Source: Kryptolebias marmoratus
Lineage: Eukaryota > Chordata > Actinopteri > Cyprinodontiformes > Rivulidae
Length of the DNA: 64,000 nucleotides
Direction of reading: 5' to 3'
Assembly (NCBI RefSeq): GCF_001649575.2
Contig: NC_051441.1
Location: forward strand, 8,823,456-8,887,455
Every line of letters begins with the position of its first letter. Within the stretch, counting starts at the first letter, position 1. The position numbers and the translations under genes are program-made. Positions 25,201 to 40,200 of this stretch are shown one piece after another. Below the pieces are notes generated by a model. That model was not told where the DNA came from. It did not search any database and saw only the letters and a program-made list of their open reading frames with translations.

Positions 25201-28200
25201 CAGCACTTTATACCCTTTGCTAATGTCATAGCCTTCAAGGGGGCAGAAAAAAACAGGCATTTATACTGTAAACTACTTTTGTGCTGAACTCACCGAGGAG
25301 GAACTCTCCCATGTGCAATTGCGGCCAAATAACTTGTCTCTATTTGTCCCTCACACTTTGTATTTCTAAGTCGTCTGCTTTGCACCCCTGTGGCTCATAC
25401 TAAAGGAGCCTGATCTCTCATGCTATATCTCAAGGGACAAAACTAAATTCCTTGTAAGAAAAAAACAAGTTTTATTGTTTTTGCTGAAAATATGAAGCAG
25501 TTTAGTATGCCGTTTTATAGCAACTTAAGATGGTGGATTTATTTTTGTGACTGATTAACGTTCATGCACAACTTATTGCAAACGTGAGAAATGGGTAAAT
25601 AATAAAAGAAAACATCACTGAGAAAATGGGGGAAAAAACGAAAAACTGTGGAAAGTTAGTAAGGGATTAAATAAGTATCAGGCAGAAAAATGTTTTTTTT
25701 GATGCAAAATAAATGCCAACGGTCTTTTTTTGAGGAATCGTATCCACATCTGGAATTTGCACCTGCTTGCTGAGTGCGCCCTCTGGTGGGCAGGGATCGG
25801 GGCCCATCCCCTGCAGCGTTAAAGGCTGCCACACTGATCATGTAGGTGGTGTAGCCTGTCAGGTTCTTAAGCTTCACTCCGAGCTCTGGCAGGAACAGAG
25901 TTCGCACTCGCTCCGTCTCATTTTGCAGCTGGAACTCCCAGTAGTAAATCTGAAAACAAACAAACAAATAAAAAAAAAAATGAGGACTGGATGCAGAATT
26001 CATATAAAATTTGAATAAAAATGTACAAGTATGAGAAAGGATGTGAGTTTATTTAAAATTGGTACATTCTGGATACCTTGTAGCCTTGTATGTCTCCATT
26101 CTGAGCATCCAGAGGAGGTGAGTCCCATGTAACATCTAACTGAGTAGCCGTTGAAGACTGGATCACCACATTTTGAGGTGGGGCTGTTGGGACTAGAAAA
26201 ATGAAGAGTTGTTTAAATAAAAAAAACTTATCACGGTTGAATCTGTTATTATTTGTTCAACACTCAGGCAATAAAGATTAGAGGTATAAGTAGACTCACA
26301 AAGATGCTACTAATTGAGAAACAAAACATACCCGCCTCTCCGACAAATACTTCCTGTGGAGCACTGCTTGGACCCTCCCCCACAGCGTTATACACACTAA
26401 GACGGATCTCATAGCGCTTGTGTTTACTCAAATCTACAAGGAGAAAATGCATTGCAGCATTGTAACTGGAGAGTTAAGATAAAAGAGCAGAAAAGAAAAA
26501 AGATCCCACGAAAAGACACACAGTCACAGAGATGCCCATGGCAAGGCAACATCATACGGTGAACAAAAAAAAACACGGAGGGTTTGGAAGACAAATGCAA
26601 ACTGATGAAAAGATTGGGTTGTTGTAGGAACACGTGGGAAGATTTGTCAGTGATTAAAAAGAAGGAAAGCATGGAGGAAAAAATGACAGGGCAGCTTGGA
26701 GAGATTAAAGTCATATACACACAATGAGAATATGCAGTGGCTGCTGCTGAGTGGGAGGATGGAGCTCAGCACACTGTCGCTGTAAAATATTATACAAATG
26801 GCCTACTTTGTGAAAATAAAATACAGCAAACAACAAGCAAACAGATGGAGAGAGATAAAAGAAGACTTACTGTCCAGTTCATACTGTGTTAGAGAAGATT
26901 CAGTCAAATTTCTGATGCTGTAAGGAGCTGAAGTTTTTGCATGGAAAATGGTTAACAGAATTAAAAAAACAATTAACACATTTATCTATTTTGGAAAACA
27001 GCACATTTAAAAAAAACAATACATAGAATCAAACTGCGACATAGTAAACTCACCAGTGAAATCTGCCCAGGTTGCTGAAGGACTGTTTACTGTGCGGACA
27101 GAGAAGCTGCGCAGTCGGTCATAGTGTAACTCTCGGTACCTGACCCTGAACCCCAACAAAACTCCGTTTATGTGATCCTCGGAAGGAGGCTAGAAATATA
27201 CAAGGTCATGCAACAATCAGTCGTTCGCTGCTAATTAAATTCAGATTCATCTTTTTTTCATTCCCAGAAGAAAACAAACAAACAAACAAAAAAAAAAACA
27301 GCCGAGTCTTTCAGATTCGTACCTGCCATCGAACTAGTACAGACGTAGTGGTGTGAGGAGTGACAGACAGTATTGTTGGGGGTTTGTCTGGCGCTAGAAA
27401 AGATTAAAAAAAATGTTAGCATATCAACATAATTGTGGAAATTGATATGCAATTCAAGCAAACATACGGAAGCATTTCCTGTTAAAATCCAAAGCCGAAA
27501 AATGAACATTAAAGATGTAAAACGCTCCTGTACAAATCAAGAAAGAATTAAAGGTCTAACATTCTTTAGATGAATACTTATCACCCACTGGTATTCATAT
27601 CAGAGTTGTAGGTTAAGCTCATCTTATGCTGAGAAATGACAGAATTGTAGGTGGTCAAACCTTTGAAATAATGCTATGTAAAATCTCATGCAATAGTGCA
27701 AGATGTCACGCTCAGAGTATGTGTTGAGAATGACTATGAGCTATTACAAAACCAAATTTTAGATCGATAGCTGTACAACTGACTCAATTATAAAAGTAGT
27801 CACGGTTTTAAGGTCAGTTGTCTGTATCAGCCATCTTGAATCATGATGACTCTAAAGGTTAATGAGTTGTAGATGTATATTCAGTGATTATCTTCTGCAA
27901 GTTTTATTAAAACTTGTTCAGTGATTCACAAGATATTCCACTTGTGGTACAGACAAACAAACGCATGCACACAGACACGGGCAAAAACATTATCACTTCA
28001 TCTTTGCCTTCGGCAGCAGGTGATAAAAAACAATTACTTTACAGCCCTGCTTACCATCCTGCAGCGTAGTGATGGCCTCACTCTCCTCACTGTATTCACT
28101 GTCTCCAATGTCATTGGTGGCTTTAACACGGAACTGGTAAGAGGTGAACGGCTTTAACCTTTAAAAAAAAAGTGAGTGGGTGAATTTTTCATCTGTGCAG

Positions 28201-31200
28201 TAAAAATATGACATCCAGGAAGTAGACTTTTAAAACTACCTGTCCACAATGTAGGAGTTTGTCTCATGGCTGACGGATGCAGAGTGGACAGTCCAGTTGC
28301 TGTCTGGCAGCTCTCTGTACTGAACTGTGTAGTAACGAACAGGCGACAGGCCATCACTGCCTGGTTCCCATGACAACAGCACTCTGCGAGCCTGGACTTC
28401 TTCTTGAGGCACCGTGGGACGGCTCGTGGGCTGGGGGCGAGCTGAAGGACACACACACACACACATGCAGACATCTCAAGCTTAATATTTAGAGGTGAAT
28501 AATTTAAATAAGGTATCTGAGCATTTCTGCCCTCACCTCTCTTCTCTGTTGTGACCACCAGAGCCTCGGCGGCCTCCCCCCAGCCTTTTCGTGTTTGGGC
28601 GGTGAGCCGGAATACATAAACTGTTTCTGGTTTCAGTCCAGTTGCTGTGTACTGTCGCGCACTGGGGCTCAACACATCAACAGTGGCGGCACTGCTACTC
28701 GAAGAGTTTCTCCTGTATGTGATCTGGTAGGCTACAAGAGCCAAACCAAATAAGTACAAAAAACGGGGAAAATTTTAGCTTCTAGGGAATTTTGATGGAA
28801 AATGTTTTTCTTTTTATCTTTATCGAGGCATAAAAAATTGCTTTATCCATTTACTTTTTATTCAATTTAGTTGAAGCTGAGAAGAATTCAACGTATGCTC
28901 TGGGTTTGTCCTCATTTTATTTCACTTCATTTTCACCTTGTTTTTTTGTCTAACATCAAACGCATCCATTTACATGAGCTGTTATTTCTTTTTCTTAATG
29001 TCTTTTATGTGTTATGTGCAGGCCCTTTTTAATTCCCTTGCTGTTAAAGTGTGCTACACAAATAAATCTCCACTGGCTTGCCTTGATCTTACAATGTAAT
29101 CTCACCCAGAATAATGCCATTGGGCTGTGCAGGAGGTTGCCAGATCAGCCTGACTGATGTGGTTCTGACTTCTGGGAACAAGATGCCGACAGGAGGGCCT
29201 GGTACTGTTAAACAGAAAATGACAAAAATGTGCTTATGAAGATGCACAAAGGACAAAGTGTTGAACCAAAATAACTACTAAATTATCAATCCAAAAAATA
29301 AAGAGAAAAGCTGCAACATGTTTCTTTACACAAGAAGTAATAAAATGTAGCATTCCAAGTATTTAAAAATGCATTTAAGGCAAGAAGTTACTGATACGAA
29401 CTAAGAAAATAACAAAAATGTTTCAACATGATGGGATACGTTTATAAGTTTAAAGAAAATGCAACATTTTAAGTAATAACAGCACAACTAAACTGGTTTG
29501 AAAATAAGATGTTTACCATCATCCAAGGTCCTCTCTAGAATGGGAGGTGAGCTGCACCTTCCATCTCCGATCCGGGTGAAAGCCAGAACCTGGATCTCGT
29601 AGAGGACATATTTGCCCAGATTGCTTAGCTGCACACTGTGACTGTTGTTGCCCTCCACTGTCCAGAAGCTGGGTGCTGTGTCTGAGTCTTTCTCCTTATA
29701 TACAACCTGAGAAATGCAGATTTTATGCAGCAACATGACTCATAAAAAGATAAAGATTCATAGTATGGAGACGTTTCCATGCATGAATCTGAAATGCGAA
29801 TCCCTTTAGAGAACTGACCTTATAGCCGAGGATGAGTCCATTATGGTCAGCCACTTGGACTTCTCCCCACCGCACAAGGATGCTGCTGGAGGTGGTGGCG
29901 AATGCTGATACATTGGTGGGACCGCTGGAAGGCACTGCAGGAGGAGATGGAGTTTTACAACAATTTTAGGAAAACTTGTAAGATTTGCATACATGTTTTC
30001 CTCTTTACCAGACTCCCTGGTCCTGCCGTGGACTGACTGGCTCCAAGGTCCAGAACCAATGCCGTTGACTGCCTGAACTCTGACCTCGTACTCCGTCCAC
30101 TCCTCCAGGTCTTCTATAGTAAACTCCCTCTCCATCCGATCCATGATGACATGGGAAAGGACCCCGCCTTTTGATCCTGCTTTGGAGTACTGGAGGCGGT
30201 AGCCAATGAGATCTGGATTGCCATTGTACTCCCACTCTGGAAGAGGCTGAGAGGATTTTTTTGTTTTGTTTTATTTCATACATTCAAGTAAAATGAGTAT
30301 CAATTATAGTATACTTGTATGAGTGCATAATGAAGTAATAACCCATGAGAGGCTGCCCTTTATAGTGATTTTACAACAAATAACAGCCACTGACAGAAAC
30401 ACAGAGAAGCAATTTGTTGAATGGTTTTTAATGTTAAACAGTAACACGATATCATAAGACACTTTACCTATGCGTATATTAAAAATATTTTAATCTAAAG
30501 GCTGGTGTTCTTTGAATATTTTTTCCCTAGTTCAGTATAGAACTTGAGTGCCACAAAAAGACTTTTTTAATATCCAGCTTTAAAACAGTCCACTATCATT
30601 GAGCTATGTCATCAATCTGTCAAGCAATATTCTACTGCTGACACCCCTCTGTTTTTAAATTCAGGTATATCCTCTCTTTTTAATTTTGCAAGGGCTGCAG
30701 TGATATGACAAGCCTCTGTGACTCACCTCTTGGGCACCGCAGCAGTAATGCTAAAAGACAGATGTGGCAAAGACTGCACTGCCAAATGCTGATGCAGAAA
30801 GCGGCCAGACCAAGGACACTTTGGGTCCAGCTTTCCAAACCACCATCAGAGCTATCGCATGTGTTCATTTATCATGTTTAAAAGCCCCAAGAGGACAAGA
30901 GTGGATTTACAAAAGAACTGAAAAAGTCATTGAATGTCAAACTTTATAATACCTAATCACCTAAATCAAATTTTTACAAAGCTAATCTTACAACCCAAGG
31001 ACATATTGCCAATTCTTTTTTCTTTCACCATTACTCAAATGAATGTACACAAGAGGGACGTTAAAAGAAAAATAAGTCCTTTAATATAGCTTATCTGAAT
31101 GTGAAGAAGTCTTCATAGCATAAATCACAGAGAAAGTCCATCAGAATCCAATTTAACTTTGCTGACTTCATGCTGTCTGTATCAGGAGCGGTGTTCACAT

Positions 31201-34200
31201 CTTACCACCCAGCGAAGCCACAGGCTGGTCTCGCTGGCTGTACGGAGAGTGACATTTGCGGGGGAGATGTCTGGGGGCGCTTGGAGGGTCTGAATCTTTC
31301 TGGAAGGCTGACTAGGAGGACTGGTTCCCACGATGTTCACCTGACGCATCCTGAACCTGAGACAAAGGACACCCGCTGATGGCTTTTTAATCACAACATT
31401 CTGGTGATTTAAAAAAAACATTTGATTCTTTTAGAATTTATAAGATGAAGCTTTAATGACACCCAAAAGGAAAATCAGCCTTCACAGTAACAGGTTAGAA
31501 TCTGTTTATGGCCAGAAACTGAAGAAAATAGTACAAAAAATGCTACATTGTCAAATTAGTAAACAGTCATAAACTTAAATAAGGAATAGAACTTTTGTTG
31601 CAAACTGTATAAGTAAGATGCTTTTTTGTCCTTTTAAGCTTGTTGTCAATGCGCTCACCTGTAAAAAGTATAAGGGTTGAGGTCGAGGACCTCCAGTGAT
31701 CTGGCATCAGGCTCATTAGCCAACTCCTGAACCATCAACCACTCTTCATTCTCTCCAACTATACCAATCTGAGGGAAATGGGTTGCATAAGAAGCTTAAC
31801 CAATTGAATAAATAGGAAAATTTAATCTGTGCGCTGATGTTAAGAAATCAAACAAATAAATAATAAAAAAAACTGTTTTCCTTAGTAGCTAAAGTAAAAG
31901 TGGACTATCTTACCTGAGCTTCAACCTGCCAACGAGAAATCGATGTCTTGCCGTCATAACCAGGTTTGAACTGCAGGGTGACAGAACGTGGGCCGATGTT
32001 AGAAATGGCTAAATTGGTGGGAGGACCAGGCAGCTCTGTCAAAGACATTTTAGAAAAAAAAAGCATGTAAGTCATTACTGTTTTCAGAGATTCTTAAGCA
32101 GAATTATATTTTCTGAGTCACACAAAAGCAGTTTTCTAATGAAATATTTTTCTTTTGACTGATTTTCTGGAATTTTCAAGTCCTTTCCTATCATTATTTG
32201 TCTTGTTCTCATTTGTACACTGACCCGGTGGTACACCAGAAGATATGGTGGATGCAGAAAGCTGGCCTTGGCCTTTGGAAGTCATGGCTGCCACCTGAAT
32301 GGTGTAAGTAGTGAGCGCAGTGAGCCCGGTAACCCTGTACTCCTGAGTCAGGTTGGGCAAATAATGGGTCACCCTGGTATTGGTCCTGTTGAACTCCTCC
32401 CAGGAGATACGATAGCCTAAAAAAAGGAATGAATTCCACTCAGAACAATAATATATACAGAGGTGTTGATAATAAGTGCTGCCTTGCTATTTTAAAAAAA
32501 ATTGTTATAAAAGATAGTTATTTTAAAGCTACCTGTTAGAACACCATTTTTTTCTTGTGGCTCTTTCCAGCTGACTTTTAGCGATGTATCCAGGATGTCA
32601 GTGAAACTCAGATGTCCCACAGCACCAGGGGCTAGAAGTGGTTTAAATCAGGCAGTTAGAGAACAGGACAACAGCCTATTTCATGATTATCAGTACAGTA
32701 AGGACTGCATTTAATCTCAAATGGAAACACATACTATCCTCGTGAGTGCGTACGCGCTGAGGCGGACTGCGGGGCCCATCTCCAGGTGTAGTGAAGCATA
32801 ACACTGATGTATAATAGTCTGTAAACTTTTTAAGGCCAGAGACGTAACCGACATGAACGCTGTCCTGAAAGTTGGGGCGGACTGTAACCATGGTGACCTC
32901 GTTGGAACGACCTGGTTCCCATGCCAGGAGCTGGAGATTTGATGATAAGGCAGATGGTGTCATTCTCCATATTTTACATACAGTTTATACAGAGTATAGA
33001 TTTAAAGAAATAGCAAAGCAATTTACAATTGTTAAACTAGTGACTTTCAGCATATTTGGTCTGAGAATATTATAGTGGCTGCACCCACTATATCCCACTG
33101 TGGCAACAGAATGCCCTTCTGCCACTGACCACTAGAGAGCACCAGTTGCCAGAAAGGAGCTGCTCACCTTATATCCCTGGTTGATTCCATTGATAAACTG
33201 AGGACTTGGGGCAGTCCAGGTAAAACGCACCGTGGTGGAGTTGACAGCCTCAGCTTGTACATTTCCCGGAGGCACAGTGGGCACTGATCCAGAGAATGGA
33301 GAAAAACAAGAGATTCAGGGAGGGAGAGGGATTAAGGAAGAAAGAGGGAGGGCAAGCAGACAAGCAAGGATGGGGGATAGAAAAAGGAATAGTAATGAGA
33401 TAAAGAAGGGGCCAACTCAAAATGTACACGAGACATTTTTAGACCAGCTTCAGTCAGAGCGTGAGAATCAGGCTGAAGGAACTTGTATTTTGGCTCATTT
33501 GGGGAGGTAAGAACACGCCAGTCAAACCGGGTGTGAGAGCAGTTGCCTCAGGCAGCTTCCAGGTAAACCCTGCAGCAGTTTGTTTGATGTGAGCATGCCA
33601 TTCTGATGTAACAGCGGAAAACAGTTAGGGAGTTGCACATTAACGAAGCTGATGGGACCGTATTGGTCCTGATGCCCCTATGCTGCACCTAATTCTAGTG
33701 GAGTGCATATAAACGTCCAACATGATCTGCTCTTGACTAGTCAATGGAGTGAGTGAGAGAAAAATCCAGTTAATGAAACCTATCCTAAATAACCTTGCTC
33801 GGAGTATTTACGACCATAAACTGCATTATGAAATGATGTTTTTTTTGTTGAAATGAAAAGGAAATAAAAAAATGATGTTTGCCTAACTTTCTAAGTCTAT
33901 TTCGACTAATAAACTAAAATCCCAAGTTTCCTCAGAAATCTGGTACATTTGTTAATCAAAAGACGCAACTGACTCTGACTGATTCAGATCGTTAGCTGAC
34001 TAATTAATCAGGCATCACGAGAAGTGGGCTGAAGTTTCCAAGGTTTTCAAAATATTAATTCGTGTCAGGCAGGATCCATAATTTTTGAAGCATGTGAAGC
34101 ATTTTATATTCATCTACCCACGAGAGGCCGACAGTAAGATATGGCATTCCTTCTCAGATAAATGCAGACACAGTGCAGATAGAACAAATTGAATATTCTT

Positions 34201-37200
34201 GAAAGATCATATATAGTGTCATGGTTGAAAAATGCCTGTGGAAGAAATGCATCTAGCTACGCAGTGTTTTCTGTTTTTTGGTTTTGTTTCATATCAGTGC
34301 TCAATATTTCGGAGCTTCTCAAAACCAAACACTACATAACACACTACCTATAAATACCTGTAAAATCCGGTAAAATCAAAACTGACTCCTGAGTGTGCCT
34401 GCTGAATCGTATGTGAGCAGGAAGTGGAATGGCATAGTAGAGTTTATTTATTTATTCTTTCTATGGGAGCTCCCAGGAACATTTAGTGAGGTTAGTGTAC
34501 GATTCCCCCCTCGGAGACTGAATTTAACATGACAGGAGCTCAGAGTTGCGCATATGTTAGGTATTTTAGGAGAGATATTTTCTGCGTGCTACATGTTAAA
34601 GATAGTTGCAGCCTTTCCAAATCATAAGCGGACATGAACTGACTGTGTGCACACTGAAAACAGCAAACGGCTGTGTCACATTGTTTTTCTGAAGAGCAAA
34701 ATCCTCAGCCATTTTAATGCTTCTTCCCTTTTGAAAGCATCGTAGAGTTTGGTGAATTACAATGGCAGTGAGTTTGATCCTCTGATGATTTTGATTGAAC
34801 AGGGAGACTTGGAAGCCAAGATGTTTGAATCAGTAGGCATGACGGCAGCACAGAGCACAGAATGCATGTTCTAATTACAACACTCAGCATGAACAAGGAG
34901 AAGAGAAGTCATCCGAAACAGATTTTCTATGAAAAAAAAAAAGCAGCGGTTTGTCTCAAGAGTGACACTTGTCATCTGCATGGTAATTTATGCTCGGGGT
35001 TAATTAAATCTGAGCTGAGAAAGGCCAGCAAAAGTTTTCAAGTTGTTATAATGGACCTTTTTGTCCCTTCACCAAGAGCTGTTTTGTTTAAAGGCAGAAA
35101 TTTGCAAAATTCTAACAAAATGCATTTCATAACTTATGTTGAAGAGTCAGAACTTTTGTAAATGAAGGTGGTGCAGATCAGGATCAATGAAAGATAAAAT
35201 ACACCAATGAGTTTGACTTTTTATCACCTGGTGCCTAAAGGCAAAAGTGAATAATGTCTTTGCTTGTGTATAAGTGTGTGCATGTTAGCAAAATGTCTCA
35301 TGGGCCACCAGATAAATATTAATAAAACTTGCAGGAAGTCAATATTGAATGTACAACTCTACAACTGAATAACTTTTAGAGTCAACCCAAACTGAGGTGG
35401 CCGCCACAGCCAACTCACCTTAGAAAACACAAAAATAGCTATAATTCAGCCAGTTTTAAGATTTAGTGAGGTTGAAGATGGTAGTATCATACAACACATA
35501 CTAGAAGTGCTACTCGTTGCATGAAATCTTTGCTTAAAACTTTAGCATTAACTGTTGGAGTCAACCCTGACTGCTGTTAGCAAAACAGCTCATGAACTAC
35601 TGGATGGGTTTTAATAAATATAGATATGCATTCCTTCAAGAAATGCTAGGCTATATTTGCTGTCTTGGTACAAATAAAGCTCAAAAAGAATGTGCATTCC
35701 ATAAAAAAACTGAGCAAATAACTTACACAAATAATTATAGCAGAAAAAAAATCTACATCATGAAGTAAAAAAAAAACATGGGGAGAAAGACTTCAGATGA
35801 TTTAAAGATTTAAACACATACTTACAAAACAAACAGCAGAAATGTTAAAGGTTTGAAATAAAACAAAAAAAAAATCCAGTACTGAAGCTTCCTTTTATGA
35901 CACATAACAACCTACACTTGCAAAAAAAGTGCTACAAGGAATGTTTTTATCACCTCTCAGTTCTGTGCAAACTGTGACCTTCTTATTAAGAACAGATTAA
36001 TACGTCACCTCTTCATCTTATGCTGCAGGCTTTAACATTAAGCAAAACCCACCTTAGCACAGGGTAAATTGAAAAAGGACCTTTTTGACACTTGTAGGCA
36101 GTCTTTTACTTCTATTACAGTATACCATAAAAACGCTGTCTGTTGCTCTCACCTCCTTGCAGAGTCCACTCAGTGACTTTGTGGCTGTAGGTGCCCCTGC
36201 CAGCTCCATTGTAGGCGGCTACTTCAATCTCATAGTTTGTCCAGATGATAAGGTCCTCCAGGATCAGGCTGCTCTGGTCCGGGTTAGTGATGTTTTTTAT
36301 CTGACAGTCGACTGGAAGCCCTGACAGACAGTACCTGACAGCAGTGGGAGGGAGGGACAGCAATTAATAAAGGGAAGGGAGATACAAAAAGACAGGGACA
36401 ATACAGAGAGACAATAATATTAGGACACTATTTCTCTCACGATGGAAAGAGAGGGCTGAAAAAAAACAAAACAAAACACGAAACAGTTATAAAATTGTTA
36501 CAAAATGAGAGGTGACAACAGATGAATGGAGAGGATGCTTTTAATTGGCACGATTATTCTGCAGTAGCAGTGAGCAGGAACGAGACAAAATGGAGACAAA
36601 GAAACAGAGCTGACATAGCAGGTATTATTACATCTGAGTAGCACGGACTCAAACAGGCACCCAACCTTAAAAAAAAAGAAAAAAAAAAGGCAGGTTGTTA
36701 TAGTCTGCTTACCTGATGATGTAGCCCTGAAGAGGGCCGTTCTGGTGGCTCTCTGGTGGGGGCTGCCACTGGATCATGATGGACTGATTGGTGCGTCCAC
36801 TTGCGATGACAGTCTGGGGGGGTGCACTGGGAGGCTCCTCGGGGAGAGTCAGTCTGCAGCAGAAAGAAAGCAAAAGAAGACAGAAAGGTAAAAGATGAGA
36901 CAAGGAGTAAAGCCATGCATTAATTATCACAAGTTTCTGCATATTTCAATCCCATTTCATCATAGACATCAGATCACAATAAAGCCTGCCTTTTGTATTT
37001 TTTTTTTCTTTTTTAGCACACCATAAGGGAAAGTTGGGAAAGGGTGGTTGTGTTTTTTCACCCAAAACATATTCTCTATACTACTGTCCGCAGAGGGACA
37101 GCTTGCTGTGGCAAAGAAGAGATCAAAGACGACTCGGTGGAAAATGGGAGCAGTGCGATGGAGAGAAAGATATAAAAGAACAAGAAAGAGAGATCCATGA

Positions 37201-40200
37201 AGACTTTCCTTTTAAGTCAATTTAAGATGACATCTTGATTTTTTCCCAACGTGCCGGAGAAGCCCTCTGGAGGAGATAAAGCAGAGTGTTTAGGATCAAA
37301 GAGGTGTGCCAGAAAGATGCCTCAGAAAAGAGTCTTGCTCTCACTGACGCACCTCCTACGGTGCACTCTGGTTTGGGCAGATTCACAGAACAATTCAGTG
37401 AATGAATTTGTGGTGGAAAAGCTCCATGAATGGTCATGGTTGCTTTTCACTTAGTTCTTTGCTGCAGGTGTATAAAAAAAAAGCCAAAAAAAAAAGCAAA
37501 TGTTGACATGGACAATCTCAGCTGTGTGTATAGGTGGATTTCAATAACCGTCGACTGTGTTTGGGTTCAGCTTTTATGAATACAACTGTTTGATTTTGCT
37601 ATTAAAGTTAATTCCGTGGTGATCTGAGTCTGTGTTGAGCTCATCCGCTTAAAGCCTCTGTGTATTTTACTCATGAAGTACGGCAATGACAGTTAATATG
37701 AAGGACAGAGATGAAGCTGGGTCAGCGCACCCATCAAGACTTCAAAAAGCGAAATTTCAGCTCATTCATATTTTTATCTTTAAAAAAAAAGGCCCTTCCC
37801 AAAGCTGGCTCATCTTCCCCTCAATCCCACAGGAGTGAAAACCAAAAAAGTAGTCTTACAGGATTTTCTATTGAACTGCTGAGATGAGACCAGGGGAACA
37901 GCTTGTTCCAGAGCAATAAAAGCCCTCTGATTGCAAGGCTTTTCTCATGGCCACATTAGGTTACATGAACTACAAGCAAATACTTTTAACAACAGCAGGA
38001 TAAAAAAAAAATCAGACAAAACACCACCCACCGATCAGTCTCCTTGCTGAACTGGCCTCTGCCTACATCGTTGACAGCACACAGGCGGAACTGATAGGAA
38101 CGTGCCGGGATTAGACCACCAACAACGACCCCAGTGGACTCAGGCTCAATGTTAGCCAGCAGCACCGTCCAAGGAGCGTCTAAAACAGAAGACACAAGAA
38201 CAGATGTTTTCCTGAAAATCTCTCCAGTACAGGCAAACTGGCATTTAAATTCTGCACTATTTCTATCTATTATTGCACAGTATTGTTTCATTTTCCATAA
38301 TAACATTGCAGCTATACCAACAGAAACAAGTCATTTATTTTGCATGCTCACCCTCTAAATATCAGATTGCAATTCAATTATCTAAAGCCCAGATCCCATC
38401 TGCATCCTCAGATTCATTTTCCTTCTAATGAGTTGTCATTTTCTCAGTTAGCCTGGGCTTAAATGAGAAATGGTTGAACAATTTACTCTCTGTGGGTGAA
38501 AACATTCCAACTTCTTTGATTTTATCTAGTGAAGAAAAAGATAAGAGCATTGGACGTGAACTCAATTCGGTTCCCCTGATCATTCATAAGGAAGCACACA
38601 AGCGAGGCAATTGAGTTATACTGATTGCAGAAGGCATGAAAGGATGCAACTGCCAATTTAAGGGAAACAATATAGATGTAATATAATAAGAGGAGCAGCA
38701 AATTAGTGCATCAGTGGAGTAAAAATAAAAAAGATGGCTTTAAAATTGCTATCAGGAAACAAAAGGAACACTTTCCTTTGCTAGTGTTTGGAAAAACTCA
38801 CTGTTTTCTGAGACCTCCAGGATGTAACGAATCAGGGGGCTGTTGCCGTCGAAAGCCTGAGCCCATGTGAGGTTTATGGCCCTTTTTTCTGTGTTACTCA
38901 GAACTGCCACTGGGTTCTCTGGAGCATGAGGCAGTTGCCTGTATGTACATATGAGTGTTTGCATGAGACCAGGAACAAATAATCCAGACAGGAGAGGTGC
39001 CAAATAACAGAATTAAACAGACAAACTGAGAGCCTCGCATTGTAAATATTAGAGGTGTTTGATCGATTAGAGAGGAGAGTAGTCATAAACCCACAACAGT
39101 GGAGAAAACAACCATCTATCACACTCTCCTCAGACTGAAACGTGAAATGGAAAAAAATACAGATGTCAAGATAAGACAGGTGGGAGCGTGAGTGAAATGC
39201 GCAGACCTGACTCGGAGGTGGGCGCTGCGGGAGTCATTGCCACCCACGGATGTTACCCTGCAGGTATATGTTCCAATGTCACCCGACCACGTCTGGGAGA
39301 TGTGCAGAGTCCCATCAGGATCCAGACGCAGGCGGGGCGACGTGTTCACGTCAATCACCGAGCCGCTCTTCTCCCACACATACCTGCAGGTTTGTGCAAG
39401 ATCTTATGAGCACATAGAGCAGAACACACACACACACACACACACACACATGCACATTTACATACAAACGCTCGCACTTTACACAACGCTCTTTACTCCG
39501 GAGTGTTGTGACAGTAAATCTGTTTGCCTTGTGTCAGTTCATATGCCAAACACAGAAGCTGCTGACACTGTTGAAAAGCCTTGTGAAGAGGATAATAAAG
39601 TGTTGTGAATCTGAGAAACATCCCTCTCTTTTTGACACACATACAGCAGCCAGTCATCCATGCACTCCAGCCATGTCTTACACCTCACACATGATCACTC
39701 ACACACATGCACATGGGCAAGCACATGCTAGAAAGCAACTGTGATTAATTGCAACTATTTGGGCTCCCCAGCTAATCTCCTCTGTGTTGCATTTAATTAA
39801 AGGCGCTGTCTGAGGTTATTACGCTGTTTACATATTCATCTGTTTACCCTGCAATCTGATCAATGTCGTAGGCCCACAGGTGACAGGCACTCTAATCACT
39901 GGGCTCCGAAGACGACATTTGACTCCCTCGAAGACAGACTTGTGCGTGCTCTCTGCTGTGCACAAGTCTGTCTCCGAGAAGAGAGAAGCCCAGGAACCAA
40001 TTCCTCCGTCTGAATCCACGTGTTTCAAATTCTCCTCATAGGAGGCTTTCCAGGGATTAACTGTACAAGATCTCCTACCGATACCATAAACTAATTAAAG
40101 GCCTAGCCTCCCTTGAAGGAATGCATATCACATGCTGCCTTTAATGCACAAAATTTCGACCAAGGTCATCTTTAAAAGAAAATGACGCAGTTGTAGTTGT

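Noticed and set aside
28154..28759. 201-codon minus-strand open frame read as one exon
   Set aside because: Only its first part (28537-28731) is sdk2 exon 28; the rest reads through the donor into the intron and into exon 29 in the wrong frame.
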